A stretch of 45,693 bases of DNA from Bacteroidales bacterium (GCA_023229245.1 JALNZU010000025.1:1-45693); one strand, 5' to 3'. Shown: positions 16,006 to 25,948, numbered from the stretch's first letter. Notes: generated by a model from the letters alone, not told the origin. Program-made: numbers and translations.

Positions 16006-18372
16006 TTAAAAGCTAAGTTTTGCTCCAACAAAAAAGTTTCGTGGCATAGCCGGACCATATATATAGCTTGAGACACGGTCTGCTCCTTTATCAAAATCAT
16101 CTTGATATGAATTGAAAATATTTTGAATACCGGCGTTGATTTCAAATTCAGTACCATTATAAAATGGAATTTCATAGGATACTTTCCAGCCTAATTCAAA
16201 GAATGTTTTGGTTTTGACTGTTCTGTTTAATTCGCCACCACCTTCATAGGGAACAAGCATGTTACCTGTGTATTTACCTGATAGATTTGTGTTAAATCTC
16301 TTAGACGGTGTAAGTGTAGCAACAAAATAGCCATATACATCCGGTGTTCGCATCATTCTTTTTTCAGCTTTTACATCATCCTCGTCGTCAGACCATTTTT
16401 GAGCGTCATCAAAACGACTTCTCTGAATAGTAGTGCCGAGTTGAAATTGTAAAAGATCACTATATGCAAGGTTAGCTTCCAGATTCACACCATATACTTT
16501 AGCGCCAGATGCATTTTCAACTATTTTTATAATACTTCCGTCTGTCTGTTCTTGATTAACAGCAGTAAAAGGATGGTTCAATTTTGTATAAAAGCCTTCA
16601 ATGAGAAGATTTGACATCGTTTTATTGTTTATCTGGCGATACAAATCTACTGAAGCGTTAACGCTATGTGATCTCTCTTCCTTTAAATCAGGATCAAGTT
16701 GTCTGATGATAATATCTCCGCCGGCCAAATCAACATGCAGGTCCTCATCAAAAAGCTGAGGTGCTCTAAATCCTTGACCGTAACTCAACCGCAGATTAAT
16801 ATCTTTAATAGGATTGTAACGGATATTAACACGAGGACTGAATATAGCATTTTTAAGTAGTTTATGCTTATCTAAACGTCCTCCCAATAAAAAGCTCCAT
16901 CGGTCATTCTTCCATTCATTTTGAGCAAAAACACTTTGTGTATTAACCATTTGTTCAATTGGACTTTCTCTGTACCCACTCTTATCACTTAAATCGTCAG
17001 AGTTATATTCTACCCCAAGCGTTAGCGTAGAGGGCATAAATAACAGGTTACTGAAATCGTAAGAATATTGTCCTCCGATAGAGTATGTCATACCTTTGGT
17101 TCTTCCATAAGAATTCATTCTGCCTTCAACTTCTTCAAGCTTGTCAGCTTCGATAAGACCATCATTGTCTAAAATTTCATTTACGGGAGTGCCTCCTCCG
17201 TAGTATGACTTACGATTTATCAATTGAGCTGCCGTATAAATACTGAACCGGTGTTTAAAGTCAGGCGAAAACATATCGAACTTCAAGTTACTGCCATCAA
17301 TGAAAGACTCTATCTGCTCTGTTATAAAAGCATTGAATGGTTCTTCATCCAGTCTGTCGCCACCACGTCTAAATTCATGGATATTATGGTATTCAAATGT
17401 TAATTTTGAATATATACCGGTTTTAATATACGAACGAAAGCCTAATGTTCGGGTGTCCAATTGAGGGGTTTCGGAAAAACCATCATTATTATGGTCGTAA
17501 GCTGATCTATGGCGTTTCTGCCCGAATGCCATTACTCCTATTCGTTGATTATCAGATACTAATGAAGTATTGAAAGAGGTGCTATTGTCAAAACTATTGC
17601 TTCCTCCTATTGAGGTTAGAGTATGTGACAATTGTGCGGAATTTCGAGTTGGCTCTTTGGTGATAATATTAATTGTTCCGGCAATTGCAGAAGAGCCGAA
17701 TAAAGCAGAACCACCTCCGCGTACTATTTCAATCCTATCCACCATTGAAGCCGGGATTTGCTCTAACCCATATACTCCGGATAAAGCGCTGAAAATTGGG
17801 CGGGAATCAATTAATATTTGAGAATAAGCCCCTTCTAACCCATTCATTCGTACTTGTGTAAAACCACAGTTTTGGCAATTATTCTCAATCCTTAAACCCG
17901 ACTGAAAATTTAATCCGTCAGCCACAGTACACGAGTTGGTGTTTTCGAAAGTTTTTACATCTAATACGTTGACTAAAGTTGGAGCCAAACGTCGTGTTGT
18001 TTCATTTCTGTTAGCTGAAACAACTACTTCGTCTAAGTTTAGGGTACCTTCTTCCAGTTCAAAATTAATTTCTAATGTTTTTTTCTCAATTAATTCTATT
18101 TCCAATTGCTGCGGTTGATACCCCATATAGTTCGCCTCAAGCGTAAATTTACCTTTTGGGAGGTTCTTCAAAAAATAGTGTCCGGTAACATCAGTTGTTG
18201 TACCGATTGTAGTTCCTTTCAGTGATATTGTAACATAAGGAAGATGTTCACCCGTTTTCTTATCGATGACGTGCCCTATTACATTTGCATCTGTTCCCCA
18301 AGATGCAGGAGGTTGAGCCATCATGTTCATAACAAATATATGGCAAAAGAAAAGTATTATATTTTTTCTCAT
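16006..18372 (-). CDS. TonB-dependent receptor with CxxC in the plug domain
   Basis: A 788-residue receptor: signal peptide, carboxypeptidase-regulatory-like domain (about 28-110, GHVIDKKTGEHLPYVTISLK), plug (about 125-235) and barrel ending NFFVGAKLSF. The plug contains ENNCQNCGFTQVRMNGLEG, a Cys-x-x-Cys in place of the usual first plug strand, followed by QILIDSRPIFSALSGVYGLE and IVRGGGSALFGSSAIAGTIN. Receptors with this NCQNCG motif form a recognisable Bacteroidota subgroup. The Cys pair could bind a metal or form a disulfide. It follows a His-rich small protein gene by 104 bases and converges on the Fur-family gene (gap 49 bases). The ligand is unknown; copper, zinc, cobalamin or haem fit. 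Confidence 0.87.
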   Translation of the reverse strand: MRKNIILFFCHIFVMNMMAQPPASWGTDANVIGHVIDKKTGEHLPYVTISLKGTTIGTTTDVTGHYFLKNLPKGKFTLEANYMGYQPQQLEIELIEKKTLEINFELEEGTLNLDEVVVSANRNETTRRLAPTLVNVLDVKTFENTNSCTVADGLNFQSGLRIENNCQNCGFTQVRMNGLEGAYSQILIDSRPIFSALSGVYGLEQIPASMVDRIEIVRGGGSALFGSSAIAGTINIITKEPTRNSAQLSHTLTSIGGSNSFDNSTSFNTSLVSDNQRIGVMAFGQKRHRSAYDHNNDGFSETPQLDTRTLGFRSYIKTGIYSKLTFEYHNIHEFRRGGDRLDEEPFNAFITEQIESFIDGSNLKFDMFSPDFKHRFSIYTAAQLINRKSYYGGGTPVNEILDNDGLIEADKLEEVEGRMNSYGRTKGMTYSIGGQYSYDFSNLLFMPSTLTLGVEYNSDDLSDKSGYRESPIEQMVNTQSVFAQNEWKNDRWSFLLGGRLDKHKLLKNAIFSPRVNIRYNPIKDINLRLSYGQGFRAPQLFDEDLHVDLAGGDIIIRQLDPDLKEERSHSVNASVDLYRQINNKTMSNLLIEGFYTKLNHPFTAVNQEQTDGSIIKIVENASGAKVYGVNLEANLAYSDLLQFQLGTTIQRSRFDDAQKWSDDEDDVKAEKRMMRTPDVYGYFVATLTPSKRFNTNLSGKYTGNMLVPYEGGGELNRTVKTKTFFELGWKVSYEIPFYNGTEFEINAGIQNIFNSYQDDFDKGADRVSSYIYGPAMPRNFFVGAKLSF

Positions 18373-18476
18373 TATTTTTTACTTTAAAAATTACACAATA
18401 GAATACACCTACTAAGCCCATTAGCCTTGCTTCAATAGACCTATGAGTTTAAAAGTGGTAAAAAGCTGATTGTAAT

Positions 18477-18836
18477 TTAAAAAGCAGGAGGTGAGCGTAA
18501 ACGATCAGGTGATTTAACTTTTCTAAGCGCAATTGGGGAAACATCTTCGATAAAAGAGTTTTGCTTCCACTGACAGAAGAGATGTAAAAGAACTGCTAAA
18601 ATAATAGCATTTTCCACATAAAAAGTGGAAAGAGCATCTATTAGTTGTAATTCATTTCCCGTATGCTCGTGATTCGGATTTCCGTTAGCATCTGCTTTGA
18701 AAGGATGGGAGTGAACTATTGTAACCCCATTTACAACATGGCTGTGAGTAAAGAAAGTGATGCTGCAAAAATAAGCTATAAAGATTACCGGGAGAGTAAT
18801 CTTCAAAGCCTCTTTTATGTTTTTATTACACATCAT
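18477..18836 (-). CDS. Small His-rich membrane protein with C-terminal RSPP motif
   Basis: A 119-residue protein beginning MMCNKN (the second ATG at 18833 is equally possible). It has a hydrophobic segment at about 13-30, a histidine patch (THSHVVNGVTIVHSHPF, then NHEHT), a second hydrophobic segment at about 75-90 and the ending DRLRSPPAF. The layout parallels the small protein at 15103-15435, including its Arg-x-Pro-Pro end, but with histidines instead of the Cys cluster. It precedes a TonB receptor and is probably in the same transcript. A metal-handling role is inferred, not shown. Confidence 0.7.
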   Translation of the reverse strand: MMCNKNIKEALKITLPVIFIAYFCSITFFTHSHVVNGVTIVHSHPFKADANGNPNHEHTGNELQLIDALSTFYVENAIILAVLLHLFCQWKQNSFIEDVSPIALRKVKSPDRLRSPPAF

Positions 18837-18865
18837 AACAGTATAGCCACCGCTAGTTTAAACCG

Positions 18866-18873
18866 CAAAGATA
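18866..18873 (-). promoter_or_regulatory. -7 element for the second small protein/receptor operon
   Basis: The minus strand reads TATCTTTG (TAnnTTTG), 29 bases before the start codon at 18836. It is flanked by a 5-base inverted repeat (AAACC 18860-18864, GGTTT 18874-18878). The strong palindrome of 15481-15503 is not repeated here. Confidence 0.55.
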
Positions 18874-19066
18874 GGTTTCATAACACGCTTCAGCTATCCC
18901 TATTAGTAGGTATTTAAAAACTATCGCGCTGGTACAATGTGGCGGATCTCACTCAAAACAAGATTGGAAATAAAAGAAAAAATCATTGATTATTTAAGGG
19001 AAAATAGGAAGAAGGTTGAAAAATACTTATCATTGAAAGAACATATTTATTCATGCTGTTTATTTA

Positions 19067-20284
19067 TTATTGGGTTAGAAAATCACAAACTAAATCAAAT
19101 GTCTTTTTAAAATGCTCGGTAACCTCATGTTTTATATTCTCTTTGACAGGAAAAGGTTCTTCATGTGAGTAATTATAAGGATAATCAAGTATGTCAACTC
19201 GTATAGGAATATTATTCTCCCTTCCTTTTAAAGTGTTAATTATCTCCTTAAATGGGAATACCTTATCTTTTTTTAATGCTATGGCATAAATTCTCTCGCT
19301 GATTTCATTGAATTTATTTTCTCTATACACTATAAATGTATCAGAATTGAGCATAGACCGAAAGTTTTTGCCTTCTGGACTGTTCTCCATATATTCATAT
19401 AACTTCGTGTCTTTTTTCATGTGATTTTCCAAATTTATTCCCAATTGTAAAAGAAGACACTCATGGGCTTCATTATCCAAGATAGATTTTGAAACAGGAG
19501 TGATGTTGTTGAATGTTGCTCCTCCACAGAAAGATACTAATCGGGACTGCGAAAAATATCCATTTGAGTTTGTCATCATTAAAATCTCGGACAACAACGA
19601 TCCTATAGAGTAAGAGAAAATATCAATTTTTGCATCTGTATGAATGATAGGGTGCAATCCTGTCTTTATGGACGTTATTAGTTCTATTACATCATAATAG
19701 GTCTGGAAACCTGACCATATAAAACGTAGAGGATTATGATGCAGACGTGTACTGATTGCAACATTTGAAAAACTTGAAGCAATTATATTTGGATATCTTT
19801 GCTGGCGTTGTTTACTGATTGAATACATCTCTTTACTATTACTCCATAAAGCTGGCGCCCGGTTCATATGGAAGGCTATAGGAAAAAGGATAACTGTTTT
19901 TCCAGTTTTCTCGAGTATATATTGTGCCCACGGAAAATATTTCATCCAAAATTTCTCGTTAAACCCATGAAAAAATAAAAGGATGTTTTTTGATTTTATT
20001 TCACCTCTTGGCATCATTACATGATATCGAAAGTTTTTGTTCTCTGTAATATCTGCATCTTTTATGTCAGATAGTTCTTTAATCACTTCTGATTCAGGCT
20101 TATGCTTGTTGCAAGACATAAGATTATCTAAACTGATTTCGTTTCCTTTACCTCCAGGTAAGATCGAATAAAACTTCGATTCAAAATCAAAATTTCGTAT
20201 AATGACTTTATCATTCACACTTATTCTATCTGCTTTATATGTAATTGATTCTTTAAATTGATTAAATTTCTCAAGATATTCCAT
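19067..20284 (-). CDS. Predicted alpha/beta-fold serine hydrolase in efflux operon 1
   Basis: A 405-residue cytosolic protein with no signal peptide; I do not recognise a named family with certainty. The alpha/beta-hydrolase signs are an oxyanion-type strand ILLFFHGFNE (101-110), a nucleophile elbow FSYSIG with Ser226 after strand KIDI, an Asp340 after strand IYAIALKKD, and His374 in YSHEEPF near the end, so the triad order Ser-Asp-His is right. The elbow is S-x-S-x-G rather than G-x-S-x-G. It begins 22 bases after the channel gene, so it is the fourth gene of the operon. Possible roles are hydrolysis of an efflux substrate or of an acylated compound; none is proven. Confidence 0.7.
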   Translation of the reverse strand: MEYLEKFNQFKESITYKADRISVNDKVIIRNFDFESKFYSILPGGKGNEISLDNLMSCNKHKPESEVIKELSDIKDADITENKNFRYHVMMPRGEIKSKNILLFFHGFNEKFWMKYFPWAQYILEKTGKTVILFPIAFHMNRAPALWSNSKEMYSISKQRQQRYPNIIASSFSNVAISTRLHHNPLRFIWSGFQTYYDVIELITSIKTGLHPIIHTDAKIDIFSYSIGSLLSEILMMTNSNGYFSQSRLVSFCGGATFNNITPVSKSILDNEAHECLLLQLGINLENHMKKDTKLYEYMENSPEGKNFRSMLNSDTFIVYRENKFNEISERIYAIALKKDKVFPFKEIINTLKGRENNIPIRVDILDYPYNYSHEEPFPVKENIKHEVTEHFKKTFDLVCDFLTQ

Positions 20285-20306
20285 GTTCGTTTCTATATTT
20301 ATATGT

Positions 20307-21605
20307 TTAAAGTTTACCGGAAGCTTTTAAGTATTCCGTTTTTCGGATTTCCAGTTTGATTTTTGCCGTTATGTGTTCCGTCTTTGCATTCCGCCAAATA
20401 GTTTGTGCTTCCAAGTAATCTGATATTGTTTCCATACCTGAGTCATAATTATCCCTACTTATTCGTAGATTTTCCTCACTTTGTTCTTTTGCTTTCAACG
20501 TTAGTCGTATTTCTAATAGGGCTTCATTGTACGCATTAATCGCTTGCTGAAGTTCCAACTGCATCTTTTCTTCTGCATCATCACGCTGTAATTGAGCTAT
20601 CTGAATTTCACGCTCCACAGCCTTAACTCTTTTCGTTCCTTCCCCCCAACTGAACAATGGCACTTTGACTGACATCATTGCAGAAAAAGAAGGTCTATTA
20701 TCAAATACGTGAACTCCATTAAATTTAGCTCCATGGATGTATCCGTAAGAACCCAAGATTCCTATTTGTGGTAAAAAATCACTCCTCACATATTTTTTTT
20801 CGTACTGTTTAAGCTCAATCTGTTTACTAAGCATAGTATATTCGGGGCGAGAAAAGACAGTAGCGTTCGGGTTAATCTCCACATAGCTTTCCGTGAATGT
20901 TTCGGAGAGTGAGATCTCACTTTGAATGTCTAAGCCGATAATGTTACAAAGATTCATTCGGGAAAGGCGTACTCCGTTTTCTGCTCGGTGCAACTGCAAA
21001 TCCGCCTGGTTTAATTGCACCTGAACTTTCATCAAGTCGTTTTGCGACTTCATACCGACATCACAGGCGTTTTCAACCACACGGTAAAATTCTTCCACCG
21101 TTTCTTTATATTGCAGTGCTGACCGTTGCAGTTCCCCTGCTTGTACACATGCCCAATAAGCATTATCCGTTTCAAGTAAAACCTCATCTTCGGTTAATGC
21201 TTTATTTAGAGCGGCAATGTCGCTGCCTATTTGCGACATCTTATATCCAGATGTTATTTTTCCTCCCGTATAAAGGGGCTGTTCGATACTTAAGTCAGCC
21301 ATGTATATCCTGTTGATATCGAGGTCAAAATCCATCGGGGGAAAGTCGCCGATTTGTAAATTCATTTTTGTATCCGAACGGGAAAATAGGGCAGACCCTT
21401 CCGCCGATAATCTTGGAAGATAATTCGTACGGGCAGCTCCCGTGATTAAATCCGCTCTTTCCTTATCCCTCCCTGCAATGGCTATTCGCTTGTTATTCTC
21501 CAACGCCATTTGCCTGCACTGTGCAAGAGAGAGCGACTGTTGAGCCGATACTATACCGGCAGAGAGTAAGAGTAGAGTAATAAATATATATCTTAATTTT
21601 TTCAT
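20307..21605 (-). CDS. TolC-family outer-membrane efflux channel (operon 1)
   Basis: A 432-residue TolC-type protein with a signal peptide ending VSAQQ and two repeated helical units: LSLAQCRQMALENNKRIA at the start, YMADLSIEQPLYTGGKI, and later SAMMSVKVPLFSWGEG and YNEALLEIRLTLKAKEQSEE. It would form the outer-membrane duct of the RND pump. Its ATG overlaps the stop of the pump gene by 4 bases (ATGA), so the two are translationally coupled. Confidence 0.92.
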   Translation of the reverse strand: MKKLRYIFITLLLLSAGIVSAQQSLSLAQCRQMALENNKRIAIAGRDKERADLITGAARTNYLPRLSAEGSALFSRSDTKMNLQIGDFPPMDFDLDINRIYMADLSIEQPLYTGGKITSGYKMSQIGSDIAALNKALTEDEVLLETDNAYWACVQAGELQRSALQYKETVEEFYRVVENACDVGMKSQNDLMKVQVQLNQADLQLHRAENGVRLSRMNLCNIIGLDIQSEISLSETFTESYVEINPNATVFSRPEYTMLSKQIELKQYEKKYVRSDFLPQIGILGSYGYIHGAKFNGVHVFDNRPSFSAMMSVKVPLFSWGEGTKRVKAVEREIQIAQLQRDDAEEKMQLELQQAINAYNEALLEIRLTLKAKEQSEENLRISRDNYDSGMETISDYLEAQTIWRNAKTEHITAKIKLEIRKTEYLKASGKL

Positions 21606-24600
21606 TGTTTTTTTATTTTAATATGGAAAAAGAGTGAATAAAGAGTAGGGACGATGAGCAATGTGATAAGCGTTCCTACTAATAGTCCGCCCATCATGGT
21701 TGCTGCCAAGGGGCCAAACAAGTCGTCTGACAGCAATGGAATCATCCCCAGTATGGTTGTAAGAGATGCCATCATAACCGGACGAAAACGGCTCGAAGAA
21801 CTGTCGAGCAATGCTTTCACTGGTTCCACGCCCTTGCTTAGTTGCAAATTAATCTCATCCATTAGAACAACTCCGTTCCTGATAATTAGTCCCATTAAAC
21901 CCAGAACTCCTACCATAGCGGTAAAGCCGAATACCTTTCCCGATATAAGCATTCCGAATACAACTCCAACCAGAAGAAGAGGCAAGCAAAAGAAAATAAT
22001 CAATGGCTTTTTATAGTCCTTGAATAATAATATCAGGATGGATATCATCAATATTACAGCTATCGGGAAATTGCTGAAAAGGGAATTGCTAGCATCTTCA
22101 CTGGCATCCGCTTCCCCTTTCCACTTCATGGTGTAGCCTTCGGGCAGTTCTATTGCTTCAACTTGCTCTACAATGGTTTGCCGTGCATCTTCCGTACTGA
22201 TTCCATTGACCGGGTTTGCTTGCGCTCTCATTGCTCGCTGTCCGTCCTCCCTTATTATGACAGGATCATTCCAAACAAGCCTTATCCCATCCGTTACCTG
22301 ACTTATAGGGGTTGTACTCATCAATTCGTTCAAAACATCTTCTTCCGAAAACCTGCCTGTCATAAGCCCGGATAACATATCAGAATCGAGTGATGAAAGG
22401 GAGGGCATCATACTGAAAACAGAAGCGTTTTCAATGGACTCCACGGGCTTCCCGTCATGGTCTACGGTCTTAAGATATATCGTCTGGACATCCGTGCCTT
22501 TGTAAAATGAACTTACGGGCATACCATCGGTTGCTACCAGCAATGATAACCCTACATCTTGTCTACTCAATCCAGCGTTTCTAGCCATTCTCTGATTGTA
22601 GTCTGCAACAAGAACAGGGACTTTATTCTCCCAATCGGAACGGGTAAGCATGAGTGCAGGACTTTCATTCATAATATGGAGAGCATGCTCGGTAAGTTCA
22701 CGCAACACTGCGGGGTCAGCACCTTTGAATTGTACTGCTATCGGGTAATTCTCCCACATAAGGTTGTATCGTTTTAACCTCACGTAAGCATCCGGGTACT
22801 GTTCGGTAAGGTAGGACTGTATTTCGTCCATTGTAGCCAGAAGTTCATCGGACGAAGTATAATCTACAATCAATTCGCCGTATGAAAGCCCTCCATCTGA
22901 CATACTCCTGATTAAGTTATATCGAGTGGGAGTTCCGCCGACCGAAGCGGTAACATGGGTAATTTCATCACGGGATAACAGGTAACCGGTAATTGAGTGT
23001 AGATCTTCCCTGACCTGTTTACTGCTGTTGCCTTCGGGTAGTTTATATTCGATATAAAGCTGGTCGTACTCCATATCCGGAAAAAAACCTTGCGGCAGGA
23101 AGCGGTAACTAAAGAGGGAAGCAACTAAAAGCAAAGCGGTTATTCCGATAGTTGCAGTACGATGTGCCAGCGTCCAGGAGAGAATGGAACGCAAAACCTT
23201 GTATGCACGATTATCGTATGGGTCTTTACCTTCTTTATTCTTTTTAGCTTTTAACATCTGCTTTGCCTGAAGCGGGGCATACAGTAGGGCAAGGATCCAG
23301 CTTAAAAACAGGGATACGGCAAGAACCACAAAAAGGTCGCGGACATACAAGCCTGTACTGTCAGGAGACAAGAATATAGGAAGAAATGCAAGGATTGATA
23401 TAAATGTCGCACCCAAAAGAGGCATTGCTGTTTGCCTTCCGATGTTAGTTAGTGCTTTCTGGCTGGGAAGACCTCTTTGAAGGTCCACAAGAATGCCATC
23501 CACTATTACTATCGCATCATCCACCAGCATACCCATTGCAAGTATGAAAGCTCCTAACGAAACCCTCTGCATCGTCCCGTCTGTCATATAAAGGATAAGC
23601 AGTGAGCCAAGAACGATTACAATAAGATTAATACCAATAATCAAACCGCTTCGCCAACCCATTGTAAGCATCAGTATTAAAACGACAATCAGAACCGATT
23701 CGATAAGGTTCCATATGAAAGATTTTAAAGCACTATTTACACGATCGGGCTGGAAGAATACCTTGTGGAGTTTTAGTCCTACAGGAATTCTTGTGTCGAA
23801 GATCTGCTGCATCCGCTTGTCCACCTGCTTGCCTAACTTAGTGATATCGGTCCCGCTTAATGCCGATACGGCAATGCCCAAAGCACGCTGCCCGTCATAA
23901 TACATTTCTTCGCTTACCGGTTTTTCATAGTCGCTATAAATCCGTGCGATATCCCGGAGCCGGAACTGTTCTCCCTGCATGCCCTGCAACAATAAATTTC
24001 CGATATCCTCCACGTTGCGGTACCTGTCATTGACTGTAACGCGCAACCTGTGGTTGTTTGATTCATAATAACCGGAATATATCGTTTGGTTCTGACCCTC
24101 CAGCGTTGAAATAACATCTGCCGGGAAAACACCGAGGTTTGCCATTTTATCCTCATGGAGCTCTATATAGATACATTCTTCTCTCTGACCATACAGGCTT
24201 ACTTTTGATATGCCTTTAATGTCCATAATTTCGCGTTTAATCAGTTCCGCGTAATTTATGAATTCCCGTTCCGTATAGCCGTCATTGGTAAGAGCATAAA
24301 ACATACCCGACACATCCCCGAAATCATCCATAACTATTGACGGCGAAGATCCTTCAGGTAGGCTGGTTTGTGCATCTGATACCTTTCGGCGCAGGATGGT
24401 GAACATTTCCTCTATCTGATTTTCCGATACCGCATCGGAAATAGTTACTGTAATAACAGAAGCGTTATCCAGGGAACGACTTTCAACCTTATCTAGATTT
24501 TTCATTGTCCGAATGGACTTTTCAAGAATATCTGTCACCTCCAGTTCAACTTCGTGTGCCGATGCACCGGGATAAACAGTTGTTACGACAGCTGATTTCA

Positions 24601-24727
24601 CTTTAAGTTCGGGATCTTCCAACTTACTCATGTTATAGATTCCATACAAGCCGCCTACCACAAGAACGATGACGAGAAACGTAACCAATTTACTGTTACG
24701 TAATGCCCAACTGCTTAAATCGATCAT
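21602..24727 (-). CDS. RND-family efflux pump, inner-membrane subunit (operon 1)
   Basis: A full-length 1041-residue RND transporter of the AcrB/HAE type. Visible are the first helix (13-31), the porter domain opening VVTTVYPGASAHEVELEV, the helix 2-6 cluster (340-480) with the proton-relay pair Asp403-Asp404 in GMLVDDAIVIVDGI, a second periplasmic half, and the last helix cluster from ~870. The Asp pair points to proton-driven drug or lipid export rather than to a heavy-metal type pump. Both ends overlap neighbours by 4 bases (ATGA). The substrate is unknown; the similarity to operon 2 is only that of the family. Confidence 0.93.
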   Translation of the reverse strand: MIDLSSWALRNSKLVTFLVIVLVVGGLYGIYNMSKLEDPELKVKSAVVTTVYPGASAHEVELEVTDILEKSIRTMKNLDKVESRSLDNASVITVTISDAVSENQIEEMFTILRRKVSDAQTSLPEGSSPSIVMDDFGDVSGMFYALTNDGYTEREFINYAELIKREIMDIKGISKVSLYGQREECIYIELHEDKMANLGVFPADVISTLEGQNQTIYSGYYESNNHRLRVTVNDRYRNVEDIGNLLLQGMQGEQFRLRDIARIYSDYEKPVSEEMYYDGQRALGIAVSALSGTDITKLGKQVDKRMQQIFDTRIPVGLKLHKVFFQPDRVNSALKSFIWNLIESVLIVVLILMLTMGWRSGLIIGINLIVIVLGSLLILYMTDGTMQRVSLGAFILAMGMLVDDAIVIVDGILVDLQRGLPSQKALTNIGRQTAMPLLGATFISILAFLPIFLSPDSTGLYVRDLFVVLAVSLFLSWILALLYAPLQAKQMLKAKKNKEGKDPYDNRAYKVLRSILSWTLAHRTATIGITALLLVASLFSYRFLPQGFFPDMEYDQLYIEYKLPEGNSSKQVREDLHSITGYLLSRDEITHVTASVGGTPTRYNLIRSMSDGGLSYGELIVDYTSSDELLATMDEIQSYLTEQYPDAYVRLKRYNLMWENYPIAVQFKGADPAVLRELTEHALHIMNESPALMLTRSDWENKVPVLVADYNQRMARNAGLSRQDVGLSLLVATDGMPVSSFYKGTDVQTIYLKTVDHDGKPVESIENASVFSMMPSLSSLDSDMLSGLMTGRFSEEDVLNELMSTTPISQVTDGIRLVWNDPVIIREDGQRAMRAQANPVNGISTEDARQTIVEQVEAIELPEGYTMKWKGEADASEDASNSLFSNFPIAVILMISILILLFKDYKKPLIIFFCLPLLLVGVVFGMLISGKVFGFTAMVGVLGLMGLIIRNGVVLMDEINLQLSKGVEPVKALLDSSSSRFRPVMMASLTTILGMIPLLSDDLFGPLAATMMGGLLVGTLITLLIVPTLYSLFFHIKIKKQ

Positions 24728-25794
24728 AACAGCCCCCCCACATTGGTTGAAGAAACATCGGATATCAATTTCACCTTTTCGCCTTCGGATAGAGAGTGTA
24801 CTCCTGCCGTTACTACTTTTTCGCCGACATCCAATCCTTGCGATATAATAATTTTGCCGTCGTTTAGTATCTGGATTACCGTGACCTTTCGTTCCTGTAC
24901 CGTTTGGGTTATTTCATCATATACCCATACCATTGTGCCGTTTTCAGTATCACGCATGGCTGTTGTGGGAATTGATATATTCTGGTTTTGCTCCGGTTTG
25001 TATTTGATGGTTACCATGGCCGACATTCCTGGCGAGGGCATACGCATAGAGCTGTCTTTTTTCAAACGAAAACGCATAGTATAAAGCTGGTTTACATTTG
25101 CTTTCTCGTTGATAGAAATCTGTTCCAATAAAAAAACCTGCTCCGGAAATACATCAAAATAACATTCATACAAATCAAATTTATCTCGCTTGATAAACTC
25201 ACCGGCAGGAATATTAATTTCAACTTCAGGTAAATCATCGCTGATCATTGAAAAAACAGGCATCCCTTCACTAATAACTTCAGCTTTATCGTGATAACGT
25301 TTTTGTATATAACCGTCAAAAGGAGCTCTTAATTTTGTATCTGTCAAAGCATTTTTGGCAGCATCATATTTGGCTGTAATCTGCTGCAGGCCCGTTACTG
25401 CCTTGTCATAATCGTTATCGGAAACACTCTGTTTTCCGTGTAATAGGATTATACGGTCGGCTTCCGCTTTTATTTGGCTATATTCCGCTTCGGTCGCGGA
25501 GAGCTGAATGGCGTAATCCCGGGAGTCTATTTCTGCCACGATTTGACCTTTTTTCACATACTGACCTTCCGTCACGTTGATTTTTGTTATCGGGCCGCTT
25601 ATACGGAAAGAAAGGTTTATTTCGGACGCGGCTTTTACTTTGCCGGGAAAAGAGCTTGTTTTTACTTCACCGTAAATAACTGCCGCTTCCGTTTTAATAG
25701 TTGGAATATTCCCATGTTTAATTTCTTTGTGCCTACAACCTGTAAGCATCCAAATCCCGCTCAAACACAAGAACAGAAGCACATTAATTTTCAT
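24724..25794 (-). CDS. RND periplasmic adaptor lipoprotein (operon 1)
   Basis: A 356-residue membrane-fusion protein. The signal peptide ends at the lipobox MLTGC (Cys20). The body shows the biotinyl-lipoyl halves (SFRISGPITKINVTEGQYVK and DTKLRAPFDGYIQKRYHDKA) around a helical hairpin, then the beta-barrel and membrane-proximal domains. It is the first gene of operon 1 and overlaps the pump gene by ATGA. Its 5' 150 bases and its whole promoter region recur, diverged, at 35939-36241 beside an AraC gene. It would link pump and channel in the periplasm. Confidence 0.93.
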   Translation of the reverse strand: MKINVLLFLCLSGIWMLTGCRHKEIKHGNIPTIKTEAAVIYGEVKTSSFPGKVKAASEINLSFRISGPITKINVTEGQYVKKGQIVAEIDSRDYAIQLSATEAEYSQIKAEADRIILLHGKQSVSDNDYDKAVTGLQQITAKYDAAKNALTDTKLRAPFDGYIQKRYHDKAEVISEGMPVFSMISDDLPEVEINIPAGEFIKRDKFDLYECYFDVFPEQVFLLEQISINEKANVNQLYTMRFRLKKDSSMRMPSPGMSAMVTIKYKPEQNQNISIPTTAMRDTENGTMVWVYDEITQTVQERKVTVIQILNDGKIIISQGLDVGEKVVTAGVHSLSEGEKVKLISDVSSTNVGGLL

Positions 25795-25948
25795 TGTTAT
25801 GCCTTTATTTTATAATTCAGGCGCAAAGGTATGGGGATATATACTTGTAAATATGTCCTGTTTTTAGTATAAAATGCTCTAAATCGGAAGTGTTTGCTGC
25901 TTAGTCACGTTTTATTAAATATTAATGATTATTTTTGGAAGTGATATC
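25645..25948. repeat. Direct repeat, copy A (left edge of the ~10 kb accessory block)
   Basis: About 303 bases covering the first ~50 codons of the adaptor gene plus its promoter recur in the same orientation at 35939-36241, with scattered substitutions and one single-base indel. Homology stops at GAAGTGATATC on both sides. Confidence 0.88.
25824..25831 (-). promoter_or_regulatory. -7 promoter element of efflux operon 1
   Basis: The minus strand reads TACCTTTG (TAnnTTTG), 29 bases before the adaptor ATG. The same element is kept in copy B at 36116-36123. Confidence 0.65.
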
